Origin: CAINEC01 sp046303115
Lineage (GTDB): Bacteria; Bacteroidota; Bacteroidia; AKYH767-A; OLB10
Length of the DNA stretch: 21,734 nucleotides
Direction: 5' to 3'
Assembly: GCA_046303115.1 (NCBI GenBank)
Contig: JBKCGZ010000210.1
Span: forward strand, 1 to 21,734
The notes beneath the pieces were generated by a model. The model was given only the letters and a program-made list of their open reading frames with translations. It was not told where the DNA came from and ran no database searches. Position numbers and translations under genes: made by a program. Each line of letters opens with the position of its first letter. The first letter of the stretch is position 1. Below, piece after piece: positions 1 to 7,922 of the stretch.

Positions 1-704
1 TTTAACGTACCATCACTACCATTACCTGTTAAATCAGGTAATGTAGTTCCAGTAGTTTGATTAAAATCCCAATAACCTACTAAACCAATTTCATTTCCTT
101 GCAAATGTTTGTGCATAGTCGATTTAATTTCATCCGACGTACGAACTACACTCCACAATCGGACTTCATCAATGTTTCCGAAACTTTGAAAGTTGACTAA
201 ATCCCAAGGAGCAATTCCAATTACAAATGGATTCGAACTTAAAGTAATTGCATTTCCTGTAAGTGGTAATCCACCAACTTGCACACCATTAATGTAACAT
301 AGCATTTGTCCACCAGAACCAAACGTTGTTGCAAAATGCACCCACGCTGAATCAATTGGAGAAGAACCAGCTTGAATAGTATTCACACCTGGATTCCATA
401 TCTCCGAGTAATTCTGTCCTAATTGAACAGCCATCAAATAACCATTATCAAATGCAGGAGTTACCTTACCCATAATCTTCTGGTTCCAGGTAGAATTAAA
501 CATTCTTACCCACACTTCCATGGTTAACTCATTACCTGTATTTAAAATATTATTGGTTCCGCAGTTAAAATAAACAGGAGGCTTGCTTCCCGCATTCCAA
601 GAGGGATAATCGATATAAAAACTATTCCCAGCAGTTGTTTGCGCTTGCATGAAAGTAGCAGTTAGTAATGCCGTAGCCGTTAGTAGTAATCTTTTAAATT
701 TCAT
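1..704 (-). CDS. Secreted LamG-like jellyroll-fold protein, 3' end beyond the window
   Basis: The frame is open from an ATG at 704 to the left edge, giving about 234 residues and no stop, so the C-terminus is missing. Residues 1-22 form a signal peptide (MKFKRLLLTATA..., cleavage probably after MQAQ) with no lipobox cysteine, so a freely secreted or surface protein is expected. The rest reads as a concanavalin A-like LamG/laminin-G-3 domain: TMEVWVRM near residue 60, WVHFATTF, CYINGVQVGG, IDEVRLWSVVRT and GYWDFNQTTG are typical strands of this jellyroll. Such domains bind carbohydrate or protein at the cell surface. The gene starts 6 bases after the SusD stop and is the last visible gene of that operon, so it may be a surface partner or accessory binder of the SusCD system. 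Any catalytic or type IX sorting domain would lie outside the window. The domain call is firm; the ligand is unknown. Confidence 0.8.
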   Translation of the reverse strand, partial: MKFKRLLLTATALLTATFMQAQTTAGNSFYIDYPSWNAGSKPPVYFNCGTNNILNTGNELTMEVWVRMFNSTWNQKIMGKVTPAFDNGYLMAVQLGQNYSEIWNPGVNTIQAGSSPIDSAWVHFATTFGSGGQMLCYINGVQVGGLPLTGNAITLSSNPFVIGIAPWDLVNFQSFGNIDEVRLWSVVRTSDEIKSTMHKHLQGNEIGLVGYWDFNQTTGTTLPDLTGNGSDGTL

Positions 705-710
705 AATTGG

Positions 711-2198
711 TTAGTTTACATCCCACCATACTTTGGTAGTTGGTATATCAGGTCCTTGTTGAATAATTGCTTGGTTATAGTTGGCACCATTTAAACTCGC
801 CTCTTTTGCAGGATAGGTTAAACGGTTTGGAAAATTAGTTAAATTGATTGAATTATTGGAATAGTCTGTTAACACAGGATATCCTGTTCGACGATATTCA
901 CTATAACTCTCTAATCCGTTTTGAAACGCATATGAAATATACTTCTGCGTAATGATTCCCTCCAGCGATACAGGCTGACAAACGCTAAGGTAATTTGCAA
1001 TTTGCGTACTTGTGATAGTACTGTTAGGATATGACTGCATACTTAAATTAATTCCATCAAAATAGTATTGCTGCGGACTGCCTAACGACCACCAGCCATT
1101 TAGAGCAGCTTCTGACAATAAGAAATTAACCTCTGCCGCCGACATTAATACTCCCGGTGCATCTTGTCGTAAGAACCAAGTTCCAATCTTGGATACATCA
1201 CTTCCATCGCTATTATAGTTATTCCAGATGGATGATCCCGAAGGAACTAAATTAGGGACTCCTTCATAATCAGGAAATCCGATTATCATCGACTCTGTTG
1301 TGTATTGTGCAAATACTTTTAATCTCGGATCACTTGTAAGTTTCAAATAGTCAATTAGAAATTTGCTCGGATAAGTTCTTCCACCACTTTGTCCGCTGTT
1401 GATTAAATCAAACAATGGATTTCTTATCTCTCCATTGTAAGGAAAATAAGCGTTATCTGCATTGGTTAGTAAGAGTGGCTGTCCTACGAGTTCTGTTAAC
1501 ACCTGCTGCGTTAGTTGTGGCTGCACGTTGGATATACGCATCGCTAATCGTAATTGTAATGAATTCGCAAACTGCTGCCATTTAATTACTGAGCCTTTAA
1601 AAATGGGATCACTATTCCCTCCAAATGTAGGTTTTGAAACATCTAATAATGCTGATGCATTCTTCAACTGATTAATCAAAGCTGGATAAATCGTAGATTG
1701 TTTATCGTAAGACGGAGATAAATTCAAACTCTTACCATTCAATGCTTGTGAATAAGGGATATCTCCGAATGCATCTGTTAGCTGCGAGAATAAATAACAC
1801 TCCCAAATTTTAGCGATTGCATTTTTATTTATCAGATAGGCATTTCCGTTAGTAAGATTTTGAACCTCGCGAGCATTAATCAAACCCTGCGCATAGACTT
1901 CATTCCACCAAGCATCTTTTCCATCGTTGCTATCGTATTCTTTACCCGCATCTACTCCACCCAACGTTGCGAAATACATATTCCAATTCATGATTGTCCA
2001 GTAATTGAAATTAGCGTTGGTAATATAACTTCCCATTCCTTTTACAACTGAATACGTAAATAGATAATCGGGATTTGTATTCGTAGGTGCATTCGGATTG
2101 ACATTTAAATCAACCATTGAATCCTTGCAAGCAAATGGAATAACCAATACCAAAATCAAGAATAAAGTTGCAATTCGTTTTGTAGATATCTGCTTCAT
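711..2198 (-). CDS. SusD/RagB-family outer-membrane lipoprotein (SusD_2 type)
   Basis: This 495-residue protein is the substrate-capturing lipoprotein partner of the SusC channel encoded directly upstream. The N-terminus is a hydrophobic signal with Cys24 (VIPFAC), taken as the lipidated residue although Pro and Phe at -3 and -2 make a poor lipobox. The following acidic, Asn-rich stretch (VDLNVNPNAPTNTNPDYLFT) is the hallmark start of the SusD_2 branch, and the helix-rich body (QQFANSLQLRLAMRISN; AEVNFLLSEAALNGW) fits the tetratricopeptide-like core. The length is normal. The start codon is one base after the susC stop (stop-T-ATG), implying translational coupling. SusD_2 proteins often lie in loci for non-classical glycans or peptides; no glycoside hydrolase or protease is visible here to define the substrate. 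Confidence 0.95.
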   Translation of the reverse strand: MKQISTKRIATLFLILVLVIPFACKDSMVDLNVNPNAPTNTNPDYLFTYSVVKGMGSYITNANFNYWTIMNWNMYFATLGGVDAGKEYDSNDGKDAWWNEVYAQGLINAREVQNLTNGNAYLINKNAIAKIWECYLFSQLTDAFGDIPYSQALNGKSLNLSPSYDKQSTIYPALINQLKNASALLDVSKPTFGGNSDPIFKGSVIKWQQFANSLQLRLAMRISNVQPQLTQQVLTELVGQPLLLTNADNAYFPYNGEIRNPLFDLINSGQSGGRTYPSKFLIDYLKLTSDPRLKVFAQYTTESMIIGFPDYEGVPNLVPSGSSIWNNYNSDGSDVSKIGTWFLRQDAPGVLMSAAEVNFLLSEAALNGWWSLGSPQQYYFDGINLSMQSYPNSTITSTQIANYLSVCQPVSLEGIITQKYISYAFQNGLESYSEYRRTGYPVLTDYSNNSINLTNFPNRLTYPAKEASLNGANYNQAIIQQGPDIPTTKVWWDVN

Positions 2199-2199
2199 A

Positions 2200-5100
2200 T
2201 TACAAGGTCACTTTAATGTTAAATCCAATACTTCTTCGTGTAGGCCATGAATAAATCTCGTACCCTTGTCCGTTACCGTTAGTATAGGATGATTCGGGAT
2301 CTATGTTCGGAGCACCGCTGTATATTAACCATAAATTACGACCTGTTAAGGCTACACTTAATCCTTTCATGTGCAATTTATCAGTAACAGATTTATTAAA
2401 TCGATAGTTAAAAGTAAACTCACGTAATTTTACGAAGCTCGCATCATAAATAAATTGTTCGTGAATTTCATTCGTCCAATCAGAGAATTGTCCCCAATAT
2501 AATTCAGGATTGACATACACCGTATTTTGTTTTCCATCTGCTGTTACTCCATCAGCTAAATAACCACCAGTCGCCACCCAGTTCTCAGGAGATACTCCCG
2601 CAGCAATACGCGCCGCTTCACTTGCATACCATGCATCACGACCTTCTAAGGTGCTTTCAAGATTACCAGAGTATCCACTCGCATACATATTCGTCCCACT
2701 GAACATTTGTCCACCAATTCGATAATCAACCAACACCCCTAACGAGAAGTTTTTATAGGTAAAGTTATTGTAAACACCTCCTGTCATTTTCGGATTGTAA
2801 TTTCCCAATACTTTTGGTTTATCATCGCGAATGTACATTCCATGCTCATCGACTAACTTATTACCATTTGCATCGCGCTTAATACCATATCCTACTATAT
2901 CTCCATATTCATGTCCGGGACGTGCTTCAATAGTTAAGTTCCATTGATAAAATAATTGATAAGCTTCTAGACCTTCCGTTAAAGAAACAACTTTATTCTT
3001 ATTATGCGCTAGATTGATATCTAAGTTCCATTTGAAATTTGTTTTCTCAATTGGAATTGTTTTTAGTTGCACCTCTATACCTTTATTTAAAATTTCTCCA
3101 CTATTGATAATTGCATTTACAAATCCCGAAGTAGCGGATACGCTAGCCGGTAGTATCTGATTTTTTGTATCCGAACGATAGTAGGTAAAGTCAACTCCTA
3201 TTCTACGATTAAAGAAATACAATTCTGTTCCTGCTTCAATGTTGGAAGTGATTTCTGGTTTCAGGTTTAACAATGGCAATGTTGGATCAAGTTGATACAT
3301 CGTTGCACCATTGAAAGAACCAGCAGTTGGATAACTGAACGTTGCACGATACGGATCAGTATCACGTCCTACTTGCGCCCACGACAAACGAAGTTTTCCG
3401 AAAGTAAATTTTGATTTATCATTTTTTAGCAATTCAGAAAAAACAAATCCGGTACTTACTGATGGATAAAAATACGAACGTGCATCTTTTGGCAATGTAG
3501 AACTCCAATCGTTACGCGCTGTTATATCCAAGTATAAAAATTCTTTATAAGCTACTTGTCCGAAGGCATATAAACCATTAGTTCTGCGCTTCGACATATA
3601 GTTGGAAACAACAGGACGATTAACACTATTCTCAATTGAATAAAAATATGGAATGGCTAATCCTCCATCTGTATGTGCAGAATAGGAGTTGCTTTCTTTT
3701 TGCAGCGTGCTTCCACCGAAATTAGCAGAATAACTAATTGACGAATTGATGCTATCATTATAACTCAACAAGAAATCACTTTGATATTGCTTTTCATTCG
3801 ACCATCCCTTAGAATATGAACCTAAGGAATTTGAAATACTATTGTATCCTTCGCGATTATTGTTTTGAAATAAATTGATATCTGCATTCGTACGCACCAT
3901 CAAATTAAAATTATCCTGAATTTTATAATTCACCGAAGCAATTCCTAATAATCGATCGCGGGTATCCTCGTTCAAATCATAATTCACCGACCAATACGGA
4001 TTATTCATCCAGTTCCAGTTAGTATACCATGTTTGCTCATGTCCGGAAGCATCCATCTGATAATTCTCCAACGAAGAGGCACTGATATTTCGAGGCATCA
4101 TTACATAGTTGCGGGGAGCACTGAAACTATTAGCTAATCCTAAACGATTTTTGGCTTGCTGGTTACTATACGTAATTCCAACATCGATGCTTAGGCGATC
4201 ACTTATTACAGCGGCTGTACGTGCCGTTAGATTTGTACGATTTAAAGTAGTTCCAGGAACAATATCTTTTGTGTTAAAATTTCCTGCTGACAAACGATAG
4301 GTCATTTTATCGGAACCACCACTTAACGAAACATTATTAACGGCGGTTATTCCTGTTTGAAAAAAGGAACTGTAGTTATCCGCCTGCGGAGAAAAATTTC
4401 GTACTTGTCCATCCCAATCTTTAATTGTTTGTCCTAACATTTTTGGTCCCCAGCTACCAAAAGCAGATCCACTTGCTGTATTATAAGTATAGATGCCATC
4501 TTGTAAAACCCAAGGCCCTTCAAATTTTCCATTACGTCCAGCGCCATACACATCTTGAAACTTAATTTGAATATTAGGAATCTCAACTGAGGTAGAACTG
4601 TTAAACGTTACTCCGATACCGTTAGCCTTCGCTCCTTTCTTCGTAGTAATCACTATTACACCATTAGCTGCTAAAGAACCATAAAGTGCAGCTGCAGTCG
4701 GACCTTTCAACACATTCACCGATTCAATATCATCGGGATTAATATCACTGATACCATTCCCATAATCACGTCCACCCCATTGCGTAGTTGTGTTACTCGT
4801 ATTATTTTCAATTGGAACACCATCAACAACTATTAATGCCTGATTAGATCCAGACAAAGAAGTCACACCGCGCAAAACAATACGACTTGACGAACCTGGT
4901 CCGCCCGTAGTAGAAGTAATATTTAATCCAGCAACCTTACCCGACAACTGATTAATCACACTAGCATCTTTTGCAGTTTGTAAATCCTCTCCTTTTACCT
5001 CTTGAACAGCGTAGCCAAGTGCTTTCTTTTCTTTCTTGATACCGAGTGCAGTTACAACCACCTCTTTCAATTCCACCTTATCCTTTTTCAGATACACATT

Positions 5101-5388
5101 AATATTTGAACGTGATTTCACAGGTTCAAAGTGACGCACCATGGAAACCATTACGAATACTAATGTATCTGTTGGATGCGAAACCGTAATTTCATATTTT
5201 CCATCTTCATTTGCAGCGGTAGAGATTGAAGTTCCTTTAACATTAACCACTACAAAAGGCAATGGCGATTTATCCTCGAAAGAATAAACAACACCAGTTA
5301 CTTTCTGTGATTGCGAAAAACAATTGAAGCTTAAACTCAGATATGATAACAGGAAGATAAATAGTAGTGATAAATTATTTCTTCTCAT
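2200..5388 (-). CDS. SusC/RagA-family TonB-linked outer-membrane transporter
   Basis: A TonB-dependent channel of 1062 residues from the preferred start. In order it has a signal peptide (MRRNNLSLLFIFLLSYLSLSF...), a carboxypeptidase-regulatory-like domain (VTGVVYSFEDKSPLPFVVVN), the SusC junction motif ELKEVVVTALGIKKEKKALG, a plug domain (NQLSGKVAGLNIT, SSRIVLRGVTSL, ALIVVDGVPIEN, INPDDIESVNVLKGPTAAALYG) and a long beta-barrel ending in GFNIKVTL. The frame stays open upstream to an ATG at 5454, but that adds 22 residues before the signal peptide and overlaps the previous gene by 80 bases. The ATG at 5388 places the signal at the N-terminus and leaves a 14-base overlap. It works with the SusD protein encoded one base downstream to import a polymer across the outer membrane. 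No anti-sigma/sigma pair is adjacent, so regulation is not visible. Substrate unknown. Confidence 0.95.
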   Translation of the reverse strand: MRRNNLSLLFIFLLSYLSLSFNCFSQSQKVTGVVYSFEDKSPLPFVVVNVKGTSISTAANEDGKYEITVSHPTDTLVFVMVSMVRHFEPVKSRSNINVYLKKDKVELKEVVVTALGIKKEKKALGYAVQEVKGEDLQTAKDASVINQLSGKVAGLNITSTTGGPGSSSRIVLRGVTSLSGSNQALIVVDGVPIENNTSNTTTQWGGRDYGNGISDINPDDIESVNVLKGPTAAALYGSLAANGVIVITTKKGAKANGIGVTFNSSTSVEIPNIQIKFQDVYGAGRNGKFEGPWVLQDGIYTYNTASGSAFGSWGPKMLGQTIKDWDGQVRNFSPQADNYSSFFQTGITAVNNVSLSGGSDKMTYRLSAGNFNTKDIVPGTTLNRTNLTARTAAVISDRLSIDVGITYSNQQAKNRLGLANSFSAPRNYVMMPRNISASSLENYQMDASGHEQTWYTNWNWMNNPYWSVNYDLNEDTRDRLLGIASVNYKIQDNFNLMVRTNADINLFQNNNREGYNSISNSLGSYSKGWSNEKQYQSDFLLSYNDSINSSISYSANFGGSTLQKESNSYSAHTDGGLAIPYFYSIENSVNRPVVSNYMSKRRTNGLYAFGQVAYKEFLYLDITARNDWSSTLPKDARSYFYPSVSTGFVFSELLKNDKSKFTFGKLRLSWAQVGRDTDPYRATFSYPTAGSFNGATMYQLDPTLPLLNLKPEITSNIEAGTELYFFNRRIGVDFTYYRSDTKNQILPASVSATSGFVNAIINSGEILNKGIEVQLKTIPIEKTNFKWNLDINLAHNKNKVVSLTEGLEAYQLFYQWNLTIEARPGHEYGDIVGYGIKRDANGNKLVDEHGMYIRDDKPKVLGNYNPKMTGGVYNNFTYKNFSLGVLVDYRIGGQMFSGTNMYASGYSGNLESTLEGRDAWYASEAARIAAGVSPENWVATGGYLADGVTADGKQNTVYVNPELYWGQFSDWTNEIHEQFIYDASFVKLREFTFNYRFNKSVTDKLHMKGLSVALTGRNLWLIYSGAPNIDPESSYTNGNGQGYEIYSWPTRRSIGFNIKVTL

Positions 5389-6463
5389 TCGACTTTTTAT
5401 TTTCAGGTGTAGCGGGAGCATTTTTCTTTGCTTGCAATTCATTGAAATAATCAACCCATGATTTTTTCAAGTAAATATTCTCACCATAAAAACGAAGAAT
5501 ATTATTTAGGACTTCTGGATTCAGATACAAAGGAATCACATCTAGAATTTCTAATTTCTCATCGAGAATAACTACCTCTGGGAATCCAATATTTCCACGC
5601 GTGATGGTCTGCGTAAACGGATGCAGAGCTCCTGGCTGCGTGCCGGGTGAAATGATTTGTCCCTTGTAATTGACAGTTTCATTCCCAACAACATTAAAGT
5701 TAACGCAATTATATTTCTCTCTTAAATAATCTGCATTTAAAGAATCCGTAAAGCTGGTTGATTTCATAATCTTGCAGCTATTACAAAAATCAGCTTCTAG
5801 TAAAACAACTGTTTTTTTATTATTCGAATGTAATCCATCGAGGTAATTTGTTGCCGACTTCCAGTTTGTCAATTTAATCTGATCATTCAGGGTTGAATCC
5901 TTCATGGCCTTATCGTATAACTTTTCGAAATCGTTATAGCCACATGTTTTGTAAACATTTTCCAACGTAAAAATGAGCACGGGTTCAATCTTCGGAATTT
6001 CTAAATAACCAGGGACAACTAAGTTGAGGTTGAATTTATTTTTATCCTTTTCATAACCATTCATAAAAACGGTTGTAGGATACATCAAACTTCCGTTGAG
6101 TAATTTCACAGCTAACTCATGCGGCGCTTTCTTCTCTGGACCAGTTGGTTTATAAATCTGTCCGAGAAACTCAATGGTATCTTTACTCTCTGCATCAAAA
6201 CTTACGGGATAAAAATTCTGATTGATATATCCTGCAAGTCCTTCATTGGCATAAGTAGTTTTCATCATGTGCTTACACCAGCCACACCAATCGGTATAAA
6301 AATCCAGCAGGATAGGACGCTGCTGGGTTTGCATTTTTTGCATAGCCTCTTGCAACGATATCCAGTTCACCCTACTGCCATCTTCATTTTGAGCATGTAG
6401 CGAAAGGGAATTAGCAAGCAAAAGAAATACTAAAACAAACGAAGAAAGATATCGCAATTTCAT
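5375..6463 (-). CDS. Secreted protein with two thioredoxin-like domains
   Basis: This 362-residue protein has a signal peptide (MKLRYLSSFVLVFLLLANSL, cleavage near HAQ at residue 25) and two thioredoxin-like folds. Domain 1 (about 35-165) has Cys60-Gly-Trp-Cys63 in the context DFYTDWCGWCKHM, with the cis-proline loop at Pro129 (YPTTVFM). Domain 2 (about 205-330) has Cys227-Asn-Ser-Cys230 (EADFCNSCKIM), with Pro295 (GFPEVVIL). The tail is short and Lys-rich. Both domains keep the redox cysteines and cis-proline, so both may be active in periplasmic thiol chemistry such as disulfide reduction or isomerisation. It is first in the operon and overlaps susC by 14 bases, suggesting co-production with the transporter, perhaps for folding or reduction of its Cys-containing cargo. 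That role is inference. The thioredoxin assignment is secure; the exact subfamily is not. Confidence 0.88.
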   Translation of the reverse strand: MKLRYLSSFVLVFLLLANSLSLHAQNEDGSRVNWISLQEAMQKMQTQQRPILLDFYTDWCGWCKHMMKTTYANEGLAGYINQNFYPVSFDAESKDTIEFLGQIYKPTGPEKKAPHELAVKLLNGSLMYPTTVFMNGYEKDKNKFNLNLVVPGYLEIPKIEPVLIFTLENVYKTCGYNDFEKLYDKAMKDSTLNDQIKLTNWKSATNYLDGLHSNNKKTVVLLEADFCNSCKIMKSTSFTDSLNADYLREKYNCVNFNVVGNETVNYKGQIISPGTQPGALHPFTQTITRGNIGFPEVVILDEKLEILDVIPLYLNPEVLNNILRFYGENIYLKKSWVDYFNELQAKKNAPATPENKKSNEKK

Positions 6464-6538
6464 AGTAGAATTAAATGATTTGAAGAGAATAAAAATAGGA
6501 AATTTTGATGTAATTTCGAAAAGTGATTTAAATCCGCC
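6464..6538. promoter_or_regulatory. Divergent promoter region between the SusCD operon and the SRAP gene
   Basis: This 75-bp AT-rich gap must hold the promoters of two divergent units. On the minus strand, TTTC (6518-6521) and TATTTTTA (6490-6497) are 20 bases apart, resembling the Bacteroidetes -33 TTTG and -7 TAnnTTTG elements. On the plus strand, TAATTTCG (6511-6518) is one mismatch from the -7 consensus, with no convincing -33. The two predicted elements overlap, so the polymerases could compete. Both are read by eye and are not strong matches. Confidence 0.35.
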
Positions 6539-7279
6539 ATGTGCTACAACATTGCCTTCATTGAAAAGAAATTAGAAACGCTGGCTAAGCGGTTTAATGC
6601 GGGGACTATTCATGGACCTATCTTTCATCCTCCTCTATTTCACGCATCAGCGTTTACGCACCCTTATTGGCCTGTACTATTGCATCCGCAAGAATGGCAA
6701 ATTGATTATTATCGCTGGGGATTGATACCTTCTTTTACCAAGGATTGGAATGCTGCGTTGAAAATCTCTACCATGACCGGAAATTGTATCGGTGAAGAAG
6801 CATTTGAGAAACCTTCGTTTCGTAAACCAATCCGAACGAATCGCTGTGTTATTCCTGTCTCTGGATTTTATGAATGGAGAACAGAAAATGGAGTTAAATA
6901 TCCCTATTATATATTCCCGAAGAATGATGAGTTTTTCTTTTTAGGAGGAATCTATGATGAGTGGACCAATCCTGAAAATAACGATTTACTAAAAACATTC
7001 TCGATTATTACTTGTGAAGCTAATCCGCTTTTAGCAAAGATTCATAACACCAAAAAACGAATGCCGCTTATCTTATCAGAAAATAATTTAACGCATTGGC
7101 TTCAACCCGATTTACATCGAGAAGATGTTTTATCAATGATTACACCTTACGATAATGATTTGATGCAGGCACATACGATATCAAGAAAAATAACCGATCG
7201 TAAAAATTATGTGAATGATGAATCTTTAATTCAAGAATTTACATACCCCGAATTGCAATTACTCGACGCATTTGATTAA
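6539..7279 (+). CDS. yedK: SRAP-family abasic-site DNA-protein crosslinking protein (YedK/HMCES)
   Basis: A 246-residue SOS-response-associated-peptidase family protein. Members use the N-terminal cysteine exposed after Met removal to form a thiazolidine crosslink with abasic sites in single-stranded DNA, shielding stalled forks. The start MCYNIAF puts Cys at position 2 as required, which fixes the start codon. Other family landmarks are RWGLIP (59-64), EEAFEKPSFR (86-95), CVIPVSGFYEW (103-113, with Glu112) and KIHNTKKRMPLIL (167-179, with His169). In the usual N-A-R-x-E segment this protein reads Asn82-Cys-Ile-Gly-Glu, so the arginine that contacts the DNA backbone in E. coli YedK appears to be Ile84. 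The gene stands alone on the plus strand and overlaps the next, convergent gene by 4 bases. Family assignment is very firm. Confidence 0.95.
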   Translation: MCYNIAFIEKKLETLAKRFNAGTIHGPIFHPPLFHASAFTHPYWPVLLHPQEWQIDYYRWGLIPSFTKDWNAALKISTMTGNCIGEEAFEKPSFRKPIRTNRCVIPVSGFYEWRTENGVKYPYYIFPKNDEFFFLGGIYDEWTNPENNDLLKTFSIITCEANPLLAKIHNTKKRMPLILSENNLTHWLQPDLHREDVLSMITPYDNDLMQAHTISRKITDRKNYVNDESLIQEFTYPELQLLDAFD

Positions 7280-7899
7280 GCAAGGGTATAGTATTCCGGA
7301 TTTTCTGTTTGATAGACTCGTATTACTCCTACGCTGACTAAGTCCACTAAAATTTTCATTGCACGCCAACGACTAATATTTACCAGTTTACAAAATTCTT
7401 TCAAGGTAATACGCGGATGATTACTCAGGTAATTCAACAATGCTTTTTCTTTATCAGAATAATTAATAATGGTTTGTCGAGAGCCATGTTGTCGTTTTAA
7501 AACTTCTACCACCACTTTACTCGCCAATAAACATTGGTCCGCCTGACGAACATATACCCACTTCTTTCCTTTCTCATCAATGGCATAATATGGCTTGTCT
7601 TTTCCATCGGGAATAAAAACTTCTAAAACCGTTTTGCCTTTTACATTCCATTCGTGAATTTGTAATTCAATTTCAGGATAACAGTAATGCCTAGCCGCTT
7701 CTTCCAACATATACTTTTCTTCTTCTGCTTTTACTCCGTTGATGCTTCCATTATCATTCACACCCACGAGTAAGGTGCCACCATGATGGTTGGCAAAAGC
7801 CACCATTGATTTAGCAATACGATGCACCGAGGAAATCTCTTTTTTGAAATCCAACATGGGCCCTTCGCCTTGCGCAATCAATTGTTCTATGCGTTTCAC
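7276..7899 (-). CDS. AlbA_2 (Schlafen-type) putative DNA-binding protein with C-terminal winged helix
   Basis: A 207-residue protein. Residues 1-120 match the AlbA_2/Schlafen AlbA domain: IEQLIAQGEGPMLDFKKEIS at the start, then AKSMVAFANHHGGTLLVGVN and GSINGVK, then KPYYAIDEKGKKWVYVR. Residues 145-205 (YSDKEKALLNYLSNHPRITLKEFCKLVNISRWRAMKIL) read as a winged helix-turn-helix. Proteins of this type are usually annotated as putative transcriptional regulators; the biochemical role is unsettled. The start is GTG at 7899: no upstream ATG is available, and starting at the internal Met15 would cut the first AlbA_2 helix. It lies 23 bases after the DUF4249 gene on the same strand and probably shares its transcript. 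It could regulate that uptake pair, act in nucleic-acid metabolism, or merely be downstream. Domain call strong, function open. Confidence 0.85.
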   Translation of the reverse strand: MKRIEQLIAQGEGPMLDFKKEISSVHRIAKSMVAFANHHGGTLLVGVNDNGSINGVKAEEEKYMLEEAARHYCYPEIELQIHEWNVKGKTVLEVFIPDGKDKPYYAIDEKGKKWVYVRQADQCLLASKVVVEVLKRQHGSRQTIINYSDKEKALLNYLSNHPRITLKEFCKLVNISRWRAMKILVDLVSVGVIRVYQTENPEYYTLA

Positions 7900-7922
7900 A
7901 AGTCCGAAGGTAATAAAGAATA

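Noticed and set aside
1462..1671. Plus-strand open frame of 69 codons inside susD
   Set aside because: Lies wholly antisense to a well-supported SusD gene; Cys/Ser-rich composition without domain or start signals. The same holds for plus-strand frames at 1860-2051 and 4109-4300.
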